This document shows positions 28,626 to 38,289 of a stretch of DNA of 64,000 bases, in pieces (the stretch's first letter is position 1; the number at the start of each line of letters is the position of its first letter). Below the pieces are notes generated by a model. The model searched no databases and was not told where the DNA came from. It was given only the letters and a program-made list of their open reading frames with translations. The translations under genes and the position numbers were made by a program. The stretch is taken from assembly GCF_009707365.1 (NCBI RefSeq), contig NZ_CP046122.1:4650001-4714000 (forward strand), in the 5' to 3' direction. This DNA comes from Microlunatus sp. Gsoil 973 (GTDB lineage: Bacteria > Actinomycetota > Actinomycetes > Propionibacteriales > Propionibacteriaceae).

Positions 28626-30825
28626 GCCGGTCGGTCCAGCCGGTGTGGGGCCGACCCGGCTCGGGTAGTTCGATCTCGGTCGGGCCCCAGCCACCCGCGG
28701 CGGCCAGTCCGACCGGCAGCCGGGTGGCGACTGCGATCAAACCTCCGCGGTCGAAGCCGATCAGATGTTGCGCAGCCGGGCCTGTCGCGCGGAGCGCGCG
28801 ATAGCCGGACAGACCACCGGCCGCCGTCGCCTCCCGCCGCGCCCGCAGCGCTTGGCTGGTGATCAGCAGCTTGACCGCATCCGGGTCGTCGGGCGACGGC
28901 AGCCGGCCCGCGTCGAGATCTGCCAGCAGCCCGGCGCGCCGGCCGAAGTCGACCGGGCGCCGGTTGTCCGGATCGACCAGCGAGTCGTCGAGCAGTTCGG
29001 TGCCCTGGTAGACGTCCGGGACACCGGGCGCGGTCAGCTGCAGCAGCTTCTGCCCGTACGCATTCACCAGGGCCGGAGCCCGGACGACTTCCCGGAACCC
29101 GGTGACCAGGGCGGCGATCTCTGGCCGGCCGTAGATGCGGTCGATGCCCGCCTCCACCGCCGCCTCGAACTTCGCGTCGCCGTCGATCCACGCCGTGCCG
29201 ACGGCCGCCTCGCGCACCGCCTTGATCAGGTACGCCTTCAGCCGGGCCGGGTCGATCAATCCGACCGCGGCCAGGGTCTGGGCGAGCAGGTAGCCGCAGC
29301 CGGGTTCGGGCATCGGCGCTGCGGCGGACAGTGCGGTGCTGAAGTCCGCCCACTGTCGTGGCACCTCGGCCAGCACGGCGAGCGCCGCGCGGACATCCTC
29401 CGACCGCTTGGTGTCGTGGGTCGACAGGGTGGTCATGCTCTGCGGCCAGCGTTCCAGCCGCCGCTGTTGGGCGGTGTGGAAGTCGTCGACGCCGGTGCCG
29501 AACCGGCCCGGGTCGCCGCCGACCTCGTTGAGCGCCGTCAGACGGTGATAGCGATAGAAGGCGGTGTCCTCCACGCCCTTGGCCATCACCGCGCCGGTGA
29601 GCTGCTGGAAGCGTACGGCCAGTTCGTCGGTCGGGTCGGCCAGCCGGTGCCGTAGTGCGTCGACGGTCGGGGCGAGGTCCGGACGCTTGTCGCGTACCTG
29701 GTCGAGGACCTGCTGCAGGGCCGCGTCGTCGGGCAGGTAGCTGCGATAGACCCGGTAGGCGACGGCGGCCGGCTTGATCACTTCGGTCACGCCCGGCAGG
29801 GTCGGCGCCAGCCGTGCGATCCGCCGCAGTTCCGAGCCGAACAGCGTGTCCAGGACGAACTGCTTGCCGATCCGGATGTGGTCGGCCGCGTCATGATCAT
29901 CTCCGGTCCGGCGGCGGTAGATCGAGGTCAGCTCCTGCTCCGCCGCGGTGTCGACCAGGACACCGGTGAAGTCGAGCAGCGCGTCGTACCCGGTCGTCCC
30001 GGCAACCGGCCACGGCGGCAGTTCCTCACCCGGCTCGAGGATCTTCTCCACTGTGATCCAGGCGTCGGGGGCAAGCGACCGGAGTCGCCGCAGATAGCCG
30101 ACAGGATCGGCCAGGCCGTCGGGATGATCGACGCGCAGCCCGCTGACTCCCTGGCTGATCATGGTCGCGATCCGTTCGTGGGTGGCGTCGAAGACGTCGG
30201 GATCCTCGACCCGTACGCCGGCCAGGCTGCTGACCGCGAAGAACCGGCGGTAGCCCAGGTCGGTCTGCGCCCGGCGGAAGTTGACCAGTTGGTAGTGCTG
30301 ACGGTCATGGACCTGCTGCGGCGTCCCGTCGCCGGTGCCCGGCGCGATGGGGAACCGGTGTTCCCAATAGGCGAGCCGGCCGTCGTCGAGCCGCAGGTTC
30401 TCCAGCTCGTCCGCACCGTCGCCGAGCACCGGCAGAATGATCTTCTGCCGGCTCCAGTCGATGTCGAACCAGGCCGCGTACGCCGAGTCCCGGCCATTGG
30501 TCAGCACATCCCACCAGGCCGGATTCTCCTCGGGAACGTCAACGCCCAGGTGGTTCGGCACGATGTCGACGACCACCGGCAGACCGGCCCGGCGGGCAGC
30601 CTCCAGGAGGCGGGTGAAGCCCTCCTCACCGCCGCGTTGCGGATCGATCGTCGTCGGGTCGGTCACGTCGTAGCCGTGCTCGGACCCGGTCGTCGAGGTC
30701 AGGACGGGGGAGAGATAGATGCCTCCGACGCCGAGTGCGGTGAGATAGTCGATCAGTCCCACCGCATCGTGCAGGGTGAATCCGGAGTGCAGTTGCAGGC
30801 GATAGGTCGAGGTCGGCACGGTCAC
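28540..30825 (-). CDS. treY: Malto-oligosyltrehalose synthase
   Basis: 761-aa GH13 enzyme that converts the reducing end of maltodextrins to a trehalosyl unit, the first step of the TreY-TreZ route to trehalose. It starts with STYRLQLHSGFTL, then GIYLSPVL, GSEHGYDVTDP, VVDIVPNHLG, the nucleophile region GLRVDHPDGL and the acid region ITVEKILEPGE, plus AKGVEDTAFYRY and STHDTKRSEDVRA, which are characteristic of TreY. treZ and glgX are not in the window. The GTG has no ribosome-binding site but a TAGTGT -10 box 7 bases upstream, lying in the 15-bp gap after btuD. Confidence 0.95.
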   Translation of the reverse strand: MTVPTSTYRLQLHSGFTLHDAVGLIDYLTALGVGGIYLSPVLTSTTGSEHGYDVTDPTTIDPQRGGEEGFTRLLEAARRAGLPVVVDIVPNHLGVDVPEENPAWWDVLTNGRDSAYAAWFDIDWSRQKIILPVLGDGADELENLRLDDGRLAYWEHRFPIAPGTGDGTPQQVHDRQHYQLVNFRRAQTDLGYRRFFAVSSLAGVRVEDPDVFDATHERIATMISQGVSGLRVDHPDGLADPVGYLRRLRSLAPDAWITVEKILEPGEELPPWPVAGTTGYDALLDFTGVLVDTAAEQELTSIYRRRTGDDHDAADHIRIGKQFVLDTLFGSELRRIARLAPTLPGVTEVIKPAAVAYRVYRSYLPDDAALQQVLDQVRDKRPDLAPTVDALRHRLADPTDELAVRFQQLTGAVMAKGVEDTAFYRYHRLTALNEVGGDPGRFGTGVDDFHTAQQRRLERWPQSMTTLSTHDTKRSEDVRAALAVLAEVPRQWADFSTALSAAAPMPEPGCGYLLAQTLAAVGLIDPARLKAYLIKAVREAAVGTAWIDGDAKFEAAVEAGIDRIYGRPEIAALVTGFREVVRAPALVNAYGQKLLQLTAPGVPDVYQGTELLDDSLVDPDNRRPVDFGRRAGLLADLDAGRLPSPDDPDAVKLLITSQALRARREATAAGGLSGYRALRATGPAAQHLIGFDRGGLIAVATRLPVGLAAAGGWGPTEIELPEPGRPHTGWTDRLTGARYAGGVPVRRLLDRFPVALLQAAG

Positions 30826-30832
30826 CGCTCCG

Positions 30833-30838
30833 ACACTA
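30833..30838 (-). promoter_or_regulatory. -10 box of treY (leaderless)
   Basis: On the minus strand, TAGTGT ends 7 bases before the treY GTG. Confidence 0.5.
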
Positions 30839-30840
30839 CG

Positions 30841-31637
<797 letters not shown>

Positions 31638-31638
<1 letters not shown>

Positions 31639-32732
31639 CAGACGGCCCCCGCAGCCAACCGTCGGGATCGCAACAGCACCATGATCACTACCGGTGCGCC
31701 GACCAGTGCGGAGGTGACGTTGATCGGCAGTACGGCGTCATCCCCGGGCAGTTGCGCGAGCACCGAGCAGACGCTGGAGGCGATCACCCCCATCAGGATC
31801 GTGGCCGGCATCAGCACCCGGTGATCGGAGGTGCCGATCACCAACCGGGCCAGATGCGGCACGGCCATGCCGAGGAAGGCGATCGGGCCGCAGTAGGCGG
31901 TCACGGTGCCGGCGATCACCGCCGTCAGGACCATCGCGACGGTGCGGACCACGCCAGACCGGACGCCCATCGACCGGGCGTACAGCTGACCGAGCAGCAT
32001 GGCGTTCAGCGACCGGGCGAGCAGTCCTGACAACAGGACGGCACCGATGATCAGCGGCAGCATGACGGCCAGGTCGCTGCGGGTGACGCCGCCGTAGGAT
32101 CCCAGGCCCCACACCACGAAGCGCTGCAGCCGGTCGGGATCGGCGAAGGCCAGCAGCAGCGAGGTGATCGCACTGACCGCCGAGGACAGCATCACACCGA
32201 TGATCAACAGGGTGACCACCGATCGCACCCAGCGGCCGATCACCACGATCAGCAGCAACACCACCGCCGACCCGATCGCCGCGGCGACGACGACACCGAT
32301 CCGCATCCCGCCGACCATGCTGACGAAGCCACCGGTCAGCGTTCCGCTGCCGAGGGTGATCAACGCGACGCCCAGCGAGGCACCCGAGGAGACGCCGAGG
32401 ATGTACGGATCGGCCAGCGGATTGGCGAACAGCGTCTGCATCAACAGCCCGGCGATCGCCAGTCCCGCGCCGACGGCGCCGGCGGTGATCACCCGCGGCA
32501 TCCTGATCTCGCCGAGCAACACCGTGGTTGTCGGGTCGTGGGCCCGACCGCTGATCACGAAGGACACCAGGTCGTGCCAGTCGATGGTCACCGAACCGAC
32601 GGCCGCGCCGAGGCCGAGTGCCAGCACCGCCGCGAGGAAGAGCAGGATCAGCGTCGTCACCGAGCGTGCCAGGCGCGGCCGTACGGCCGACGTGAGTTCG
32701 TCGGTTACCGTCGCTGCGCGGGCTGTGACCAT
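31638..32732 (-). CDS. btuC: Cobalamin-type ABC importer, permease (FecCD family)
   Basis: 364-aa membrane protein with about ten helices, the fold of BtuC/FhuB-type permeases. Family motifs are EIRMPRVITAGAVGAGLAIAG, NPLADPYILGVSSGASLG and GPIAFLGMAVPHLAR, the last lying in the region that contacts the ATPase. It sits between the binding protein and the ATPase with a 27-bp and a coupled junction respectively, giving a complete importer. Confidence 0.93.
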
Positions 32733-32759
32733 GATCGTTTTCTGGCTGATCTTCGGGTG

Positions 32760-33983
32760 CTAGTCGAGGCGTTGGTAGAAGGTGAAGGTGTGCCCGGGTT
32801 CGAGATCGGGATGCATGATCGCGATCAGGTCGCCGACCACCAGATCGGGGCGGAGTACGCCGAGTTCGTACATGTTGTTGCCGCCGGCTGCGTTGACCTG
32901 CAGGCTCGGCGCCCAGATCTGGCCCGACCGGTAGGCGGTGAAGTCGGCGAACCGCGGTTCGGAGGCCAGCGCCTCCTTCTTGGTCTTCCAGTTGGTCGAG
33001 GTGATCCAGATCTTGGCCGTTCCGGACTTCTTGTAGACGGTCTCCAGATCAGCGTTCTTGCTCGCGGTCGACCTGTCCTGCTGCCAGGGCCACGTCCCGC
33101 CGGCGTCGGTGATCAACCGCCCCATCGGCGTTCCGCCGGTCGGCATGGTCCACACACCCTGGTACGGCTGGTTGACCAGGACGGTGGTCGGCTTCGCGGC
33201 GGCGGCCCTGTCCACCGCGGCGTTGTAGTCGGCGGCGATGCCGTCGAACACCCTGGCGGCCTTCCGCTCGGTCCCGGTGAGGGCGGCGAAGTACTTGATC
33301 CATTCCGCCTCGCCCAGCGGTGTTGGCTCCAGGTACTCGGCGTCGGCCAGCACCGGGATGCCGGCGCGGCGGACGGTTGCGTAGGAGGGATCCTCCTGCC
33401 CGGCGGTGACCAACGCGTCCGGCTTCGCGGCGACGATCTTCTCCGCGTCGGCCGTGCCGGCCGGGGCGAACTCGGTCACGCCGGGCTGGGCGACGCGTTG
33501 CCTGGCCGCCTTGGAACTGATCAGCGCCTTGGACGCGACCCCGGTCAGTACGTCGAGCCTGCCGAGCGCCTCGAGGCTGGGCAGGTGGGTGGTGGATGCC
33601 GAGAACAGGCTCTTCACCGGCGTCGTGATCTGGGGTGCCTTGGCCAGCGCACCGGTCAACGTCGGTTTCGGCGCACCGCATCTGACCAACACGTAGCTCT
33701 CCGGTTTACCGCCGACGGTCGGCTCCTTGACCGTCAGCACCTGATAGGAGTTGTGGTAGCTGATGGTGAAGTTCTCGGCGTATTTCAGCTGCTGCTTGAC
33801 CGGGAAGTAGTCGGTGTCTGCGTTGAAGTGGGTGATGCAGCCGCCGGCGGCCGGCGTGGACGGGGGCTGTGCGGTGGCACTGCCGGCACTTTGACTGCCG
33901 CAGGCGGCGGCCACCACGGCGACACCGGCCAGCATCGCCGTGGCGACTGCGCGGCGGGTACGGGTGATCAGCTTGATGATCAT
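32760..33983 (-). CDS. btuF: Cobalamin-type ABC importer, substrate-binding lipoprotein
   Basis: 407-aa extracytoplasmic binding protein. Signal peptide with lipobox VVAAAC (anchor C28). A Fe/B12 periplasmic-binding fold follows (LEALGRLDVLTGVASK, KPDALVTAGQEDPSYATVRRAGIPV in part, and ELGVLRPDLVVGDLIAI). It is longer than E. coli BtuF, with an extra N-terminal region containing a Cys-bearing CITHFNADTDYFP. The ATG at 33983 follows a weak, distant AGGAG. Transcription would pass through the B12 riboswitch, which argues for cobalamin or cobinamide rather than a siderophore. Confidence 0.88.
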   Translation of the reverse strand: MIIKLITRTRRAVATAMLAGVAVVAAACGSQSAGSATAQPPSTPAAGGCITHFNADTDYFPVKQQLKYAENFTISYHNSYQVLTVKEPTVGGKPESYVLVRCGAPKPTLTGALAKAPQITTPVKSLFSASTTHLPSLEALGRLDVLTGVASKALISSKAARQRVAQPGVTEFAPAGTADAEKIVAAKPDALVTAGQEDPSYATVRRAGIPVLADAEYLEPTPLGEAEWIKYFAALTGTERKAARVFDGIAADYNAAVDRAAAAKPTTVLVNQPYQGVWTMPTGGTPMGRLITDAGGTWPWQQDRSTASKNADLETVYKKSGTAKIWITSTNWKTKKEALASEPRFADFTAYRSGQIWAPSLQVNAAGGNNMYELGVLRPDLVVGDLIAIMHPDLEPGHTFTFYQRLD

Positions 33984-34119
33984 CGACGAACAAGACTCCT
34001 GAGACCTGCGACGAATGCCGGGAGTCCTGCCACCGTCACCCCGCCGGAGAAACAGTCCGTCGACGTGCCGGCGGTCTTCCCTCGAGACCCCACGACGCAC
34101 AGGTCGGCGACCTGCGCAC

Positions 34120-34333
34120 CGGCGGCAGGTTTTCGGACTCGCGGGCACGGTCCCGGTGACCCATCAGGTCGCCGAGGCCGCCTACTGTCTGTCGCTTCCC
34201 AGGACTCCCGCACTCCGGATCGAGGCCGGAGCGTGGACATCCCAGTGCGTCGGCACAGAGGTCGTTCCCACTCACCGCTGCGGGGCAGTTCCGGGTTCAC
34301 ACCGGATTCCCTTTCCGCCAGCAGCGTCAGCTT
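34120..34333 (-). ncRNA. Cobalamin (B12) riboswitch
   Basis: Read on the minus strand, the region begins GGCGGAAAGGGAATCCGGTG, continues with a GAACCCGGAACTGCCCCGC segment, and ends with a B12-box-like GAGTCCGAAAACCTGCC (complement at 34124-34140). These are the hallmark segments of AdoCbl riboswitches. It lies about 140 nt upstream of the btuF start. The expected action is repression of btuFCD when cobalamin is plentiful. A TAAGCT -10-like box lies at 34329-34334. Confidence 0.9.
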
Positions 34334-34400
34334 AACAGTGTCCTGCGGCGGCCGGACCGGGCCACGGGTGGGCATCCGCCCCTGCGTCGGTGTCGGGTCG

Positions 34401-34429
34401 TGACAGCTGTCAGGGGTGTTTGCTGACAG
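34401..34429. promoter_or_regulatory. Palindromic operator TGACAGCTGTCA plus an extra half-site
   Basis: A perfect 12-bp palindrome at 34401-34412, with a further inverted half-site CTGACAG at 34423-34429, lies between the B12 riboswitch promoter and the ABC exporter/two-component operon. It is a candidate site for the response regulator encoded downstream. Confidence 0.5.
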
Positions 34430-34459
34430 TCGCCCTGGGCCCGAAGGTCCAGGGATCGG

Positions 34460-34465
34460 CACACT
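34460..34465 (+). promoter_or_regulatory. -10 box of the ABC/two-component operon
   Basis: CACACT ends 7 bases before the GTG at 34473, with no visible ribosome-binding site. Confidence 0.3.
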
Positions 34466-34472
34466 CAACAGC

Positions 34473-35489
34473 GTGACCGAATCTGTGCTGGCCCTCGAAC
34501 AGACCCGCCCGGCGACAACGATCCCGGCCGACCGCGGCGTGGCCGTTGAACTGACCGGTGTGACCAAGGCCTACGGCAACGTCCGGGCTGTCGACGGCGT
34601 CGACCTGGCGATCCGTTCCGGGGAGATGGTGGCCATCCTCGGGCCGAACGGCGCCGGCAAGTCCACCATCACCGAGCTGATCACCGGGCTGATCCGGCCG
34701 GACACGGGGAGCAGCCGGGTCTTCGGCAGGACGCCGAGCACCGCGGTCGCCGACGGCATGGTCGGTGCGATGCTGCAGAGCGGTGCGCTGCTGCACGATG
34801 CCACCACCCGCGACGTGCTGCGGCTGATGCACGGGCTGCACCCGCACCCGCTGCCGATCCCCGACGTCATCGAGCTCGCCGATCTGGGCGAATTCCTGCA
34901 GACCAAGACCGACAAGCTGTCCGGCGGTCAGGCGCAGCGGCTGCGCTTCGCGCTGGCGATCATGCCCGATCCCCAGTTGCTGATCCTGGACGAGCCGACG
35001 GTGGCGATGGACGTGGAACTGCGGCGTTCGTTCTGGGCGTCGATGCGGACGCTCTCCGAGGGCGGACGGACGGTGCTCTTCGCCACCCACTACCTGGAGG
35101 AGGCCGACCAGATCGCCGACCGGATCGTGGTGCTTGACCGTGGCCGGGTGGTCGCCGATGGCACGAGTGCCCAGATCAAGTCCCGGGTGGCCGGCAAGAT
35201 GATCACAGTTGCCGAGGACGGCGTACGGCTGGAGCAGTTGGTGCAGTTGCCGGCGGTTGTCGGTGCCGATCGGGATGCCCGTCGGATCGTGCTGCACACG
35301 ACGGACTCGGATCTGACGTTGCGCGCCCTGATCACCCGGTACCCCGGCGCGCACGACATCGAGATCGCGTCCGCCAGGCTGGAGGACGCCTTCCTGGCGC
35401 TCACCAGCCATGATCAACAGATCCATGATCAACAGATCCATGATCAACAAACTGCTGATCAACAGAACCATGGACGGAAGGACGGCTGA
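34473..35489 (+). CDS. ABC-2 exporter ATPase (DrrA-like) with His/Asp/Gln repeat tail
   Basis: 338-aa ATPase of the drug-exporter type. Walker A GPNGAGKST, signature LSGGQAQRLRFALAI, Walker B LLILDEPTVAMD and switch His in FATHYLEEAD. After the accessory domain the protein ends in HDQQIHDQQIHDQQTADQQ, encoded by 15-bp repeats. The GTG at 34473 is chosen because the ABC domain follows at normal distance and a CACACT -10-like box lies 7 bases upstream; the frame opens at 34416. It is coupled to the permease (TGATGA). Substrate unknown; the linked sensor kinase suggests a response to membrane or antibiotic stress. Confidence 0.88.
   Translation: MTESVLALEQTRPATTIPADRGVAVELTGVTKAYGNVRAVDGVDLAIRSGEMVAILGPNGAGKSTITELITGLIRPDTGSSRVFGRTPSTAVADGMVGAMLQSGALLHDATTRDVLRLMHGLHPHPLPIPDVIELADLGEFLQTKTDKLSGGQAQRLRFALAIMPDPQLLILDEPTVAMDVELRRSFWASMRTLSEGGRTVLFATHYLEEADQIADRIVVLDRGRVVADGTSAQIKSRVAGKMITVAEDGVRLEQLVQLPAVVGADRDARRIVLHTTDSDLTLRALITRYPGAHDIEIASARLEDAFLALTSHDQQIHDQQIHDQQTADQQNHGRKDG
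35409..35464 (+). repeat. 15-bp tandem repeat at the 3' end of the ABC ATPase gene
   Basis: CATGATCAACAGATC occurs at 35409-35423 and 35424-35438, followed by decaying copies (CATGATCAACAAACT and further). It encodes the HDQQI repeats. Confidence 0.8.
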
Positions 35490-36271
35490 TGACTGCCGTA
35501 ACAACCATTCCAGTGCGTCCTCGGATGCGCCCGGCGCCGCTGCACTACGCGATGCACACTCTGCGGCTGACGATGAAGAGTCGCGGCTTCCTGGTGTTCT
35601 CGCTGATCACCCCGTTGATCCTGTACGTCGTCTTCAGCCAGATCTTCGGCGGGTCCACCCAGGGTGGCACCAACTGGTCGGCGATCTACATGGTCTCGAT
35701 GGCGGCGTACGGCTCCCTCGGCGGAGCGATGAGCGGTGGCGCTCAGCTGGCTGTCGAACGCCGGTCCGGCTGGTTCCGGCAACTCAGCGTCACCGGATTG
35801 CGGCCGCAGGCGTTCCTGCTGGCCAAGGCGGCTGTGGTGATGATCATCACCCTGCCGGCACTGTTCCTGGTCTTCATCGCCGGCTATCTGGTCGGCGGGG
35901 TACGGGCGCCGTTCGGTGACTGGCTGGGCGCGATGGGGATGATGTGGCTTGCCCTGGTGCCGCTGGCCCTGCTCGGCCTCGTCATCGGGCTGTGGGTCAA
36001 GGCCGAGACCGTGCAGCCGCTGACCACGCTGGTCCTGCTGGTGCTGTCGTTGATGGGCGGCCTGTGGTTCCCCGCGCAGCTGATGCCCGACGGTATGCGG
36101 GTCGCGGCGGAGCTGACCCCGTCCTACTGGCTGGCAACCCTCGGCCGGTATCCGTTCATGCCGGGCGCCTTCCCGTGGGATGGCGTCGCCGTCCTCGGCG
36201 GGTGGACAATCGTACTGACCGTGCTCGGTGCCCTGGGTTATCGTCGAGCTGCGGCCACGAGCAAGCGCTGA
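35489..36271 (+). CDS. ABC-2 type exporter permease (DrrB-like)
   Basis: 260-aa membrane protein with about six helices, the partner of the preceding ATPase. Features are KSRGFLVFSLITPLILYVVFSQIFGG in the first helix region, MSGGAQLAVERRSGWFRQL, and the terminal LTPSYWLATLGRYP typical of ABC-2 permeases near the last helices. It is translationally coupled to the ATPase gene and followed 9 bp later by the sensor kinase, so exporter and sensor form one operon. Confidence 0.9.
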   Translation: MTAVTTIPVRPRMRPAPLHYAMHTLRLTMKSRGFLVFSLITPLILYVVFSQIFGGSTQGGTNWSAIYMVSMAAYGSLGGAMSGGAQLAVERRSGWFRQLSVTGLRPQAFLLAKAAVVMIITLPALFLVFIAGYLVGGVRAPFGDWLGAMGMMWLALVPLALLGLVIGLWVKAETVQPLTTLVLLVLSLMGGLWFPAQLMPDGMRVAAELTPSYWLATLGRYPFMPGAFPWDGVAVLGGWTIVLTVLGALGYRRAAATSKR

Positions 36272-36280
36272 GGAGGCAGG

Positions 36281-37543
36281 TTGCCCAGTCCCTTCCGGCG
36301 GATCCTCTACGCGGGACCTTTCACCGAGGACGAGAATCCCGACGCGGCACCGGTCGCCAACTGCGGTCCGAGCGCGGCGCGACCGTTCACCCTGCGCCGG
36401 GCCGCGCAGAACCAGATCTGGACGTACCTGATCGGCCTGATCTTCATGGTCTACGCCGCCCAGGGGCTCACCTCCGGAGATCCGGAAGGGCTGGTGCTGG
36501 GACTGCGGATCACCTGGTTCGGGATCATCTGCCTGGCCTATCTCGGTGTCAGCTGGGCCGCTGATACCCCGTTGCGGGTCCGCTGGGGATACGTGATCGG
36601 TTTCCTGGCGCTGATCGCGCTGACCGCTGTGTACAACGGCTGGACCTGGGTGGACTACGGCGCCTACCTGTCGATGGTGATCGTCTCGCTGATCCCGTGG
36701 CGGACCTCGCGATGGGTGCTGATCGGTTGGAACGTCGCGGTGCTCGGGGTTGCGGTGATCACTCTGAGCTGGACGCCGGTGATGATCGCGCTGATCGGCC
36801 TGTTCGTCGGTATGGCGACCGGGATGGGCATCGAGGGCGGCCGGCTGCGTCGTCACCTGAACCGGGCCGAGCAGCGGGTGACCACCCTCGGCGTTGCCGC
36901 CGAGCGGGAGCGGATCGCCCGTGATCTGCACGACATCCTCGGCCACTCGCTGACCGCGATCTCGATCAAGTCCGGCCTGGCGGCGCGACTCGCCGAGACC
37001 GATCCGACCGCTGCGAAGGCCCAGATGGCCGAGGTCGAGCAGATCGCCCGGGTCGCGCTCGGCGACGTCCGGGCGACGACGTCCGGGTTGCGGCAGGTCC
37101 GGCTGGCGACCGAGATCGCCAGTGCCCGGTCGGTGCTGCTGGCAGCGGGAATCGAATCGACTGCGCCGTCGGCGATCCCGGCACTGCCGGACGCCGACAG
37201 TGAGCTGCTGGGGTATGCCGTCCGCGAGGCGGTGACCAACGTCGTACGCCATTCCGAGGCGACCCGGGTGGTGATCACGACCGAGGACCGTGCGGTGACC
37301 ATCTCCGACGACGGCGTCGGCATACCGGCCAGGCCATCCCGGGGGTCCGGGCTCCAGGGACTGCGCCGCCGGTTCGCCGATGCCGGGGGCAACGTGACGA
37401 TCAGCGCGGGGAAACCGCGCGGAACTGTGGTCCGGGCCGAACTGGCCGCGCGGCCGGCCGGCCAGCCACAGGTCGCCCGACAGGCCAGAGCCGAACGGGT
37501 CGAAGGCCAGATCGAGAACCAGATCGAAGGACAACTCGCCTGA
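36281..37543 (+). CDS. NarL-type sensor histidine kinase (DesK-like)
   Basis: 420-aa membrane sensor. Several helices occupy about 45-190, then a HisKA_3 dimerisation domain with ERERIARDLHDILGHSL (phospho-acceptor H217) and an HATPase_c domain with AVREAVTNVVRHS, ISDDGVGIP and GSGLQGLRRR. The C-terminus VEGQIENQIEGQLA is a GATC-encoded short repeat. It starts at TTG after a strong AGGAGG site. Like the LiaS/DesK group, it probably senses envelope state and phosphorylates the next gene product. Confidence 0.93.
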   Translation: MPSPFRRILYAGPFTEDENPDAAPVANCGPSAARPFTLRRAAQNQIWTYLIGLIFMVYAAQGLTSGDPEGLVLGLRITWFGIICLAYLGVSWAADTPLRVRWGYVIGFLALIALTAVYNGWTWVDYGAYLSMVIVSLIPWRTSRWVLIGWNVAVLGVAVITLSWTPVMIALIGLFVGMATGMGIEGGRLRRHLNRAEQRVTTLGVAAERERIARDLHDILGHSLTAISIKSGLAARLAETDPTAAKAQMAEVEQIARVALGDVRATTSGLRQVRLATEIASARSVLLAAGIESTAPSAIPALPDADSELLGYAVREAVTNVVRHSEATRVVITTEDRAVTISDDGVGIPARPSRGSGLQGLRRRFADAGGNVTISAGKPRGTVVRAELAARPAGQPQVARQARAERVEGQIENQIEGQLA

Positions 37544-38166
37544 TGATCAAAGTCCTGCTCGCCGATGATCAAGCACTGATCCGGCAGGCCTTCGCAGCCC
37601 TGCTCGGCCTGGAGAAGGATCTGGAAGTCGTCGGTCAGGCCGCCGACGGGTCCGAGGCGATCAAGCTCGCCGCCGACTGCCGCCCCGACGTGATCGTGAT
37701 GGACGTCCAGATGCCCGAGGTGGACGGAACCGGAGACGGGATCACTGCAACCGCGCGCATCCTGGCCGAGAATCCCGCAATCCGAGTGATCATCGTGACC
37801 ACGTTCGGCCGGCCGGGATATCTGCGCCGGGCGATGGAGGCTGGAGCAGTCGGTTACATGGTCAAGGACGCTCCGGCCGACCAACTGGTGGAGGGTATCC
37901 GACGCGTGCACCGCGGGTTGCGGGTCGTTGATCCGAGCCTTGCCGCCGCCAGCCTCAGTGTCGGCGCATCCCCGCTGACCGAGCGTGAGACCGAGGTGCT
38001 CACCGCCGCTGCCAAGGGCGGGCCGACCAGTGCGATCGCGTCGGCGGTCTTCCTCAGCGAGGGCACCGTACGCAATCACCTGTCCTCGGCGATGGGCAAG
38101 TTGGGAGCCGCCACCCGGGCCGAGGCCGTCCGGATCGCCACCGAGAACGGCTGGCTTGCCCTGTAG
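37543..38166 (+). CDS. NarL/FixJ-family response regulator
   Basis: 207-aa regulator with a receiver domain (LADDQ near the N-terminus, phospho-acceptor D54 in VIVMDVQMPEVDG, the Thr of VTTFG and the Lys of VKDAP) and a C-terminal LuxR-type HTH (LTEREVL-like segment, FLSEGTVRNHLSS). It overlaps the kinase stop by one base. It is the likely regulator of the operon, perhaps through the TGACAGCTGTCA palindrome upstream. Confidence 0.95.
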   Translation: MIKVLLADDQALIRQAFAALLGLEKDLEVVGQAADGSEAIKLAADCRPDVIVMDVQMPEVDGTGDGITATARILAENPAIRVIIVTTFGRPGYLRRAMEAGAVGYMVKDAPADQLVEGIRRVHRGLRVVDPSLAAASLSVGASPLTERETEVLTAAAKGGPTSAIASAVFLSEGTVRNHLSSAMGKLGAATRAEAVRIATENGWLAL

Positions 38167-38289
38167 CGAAACCGGAGATCCAAACCTGTCGATCCGGCTG
38201 TCCCCGGCGCGTCGGTGGGAGGTCGGGGTCGTCCGTCCCGGATCATCGGACGGTAGCTGAAGGGTGACCGGCGAGGGGATGGTTCGAAC

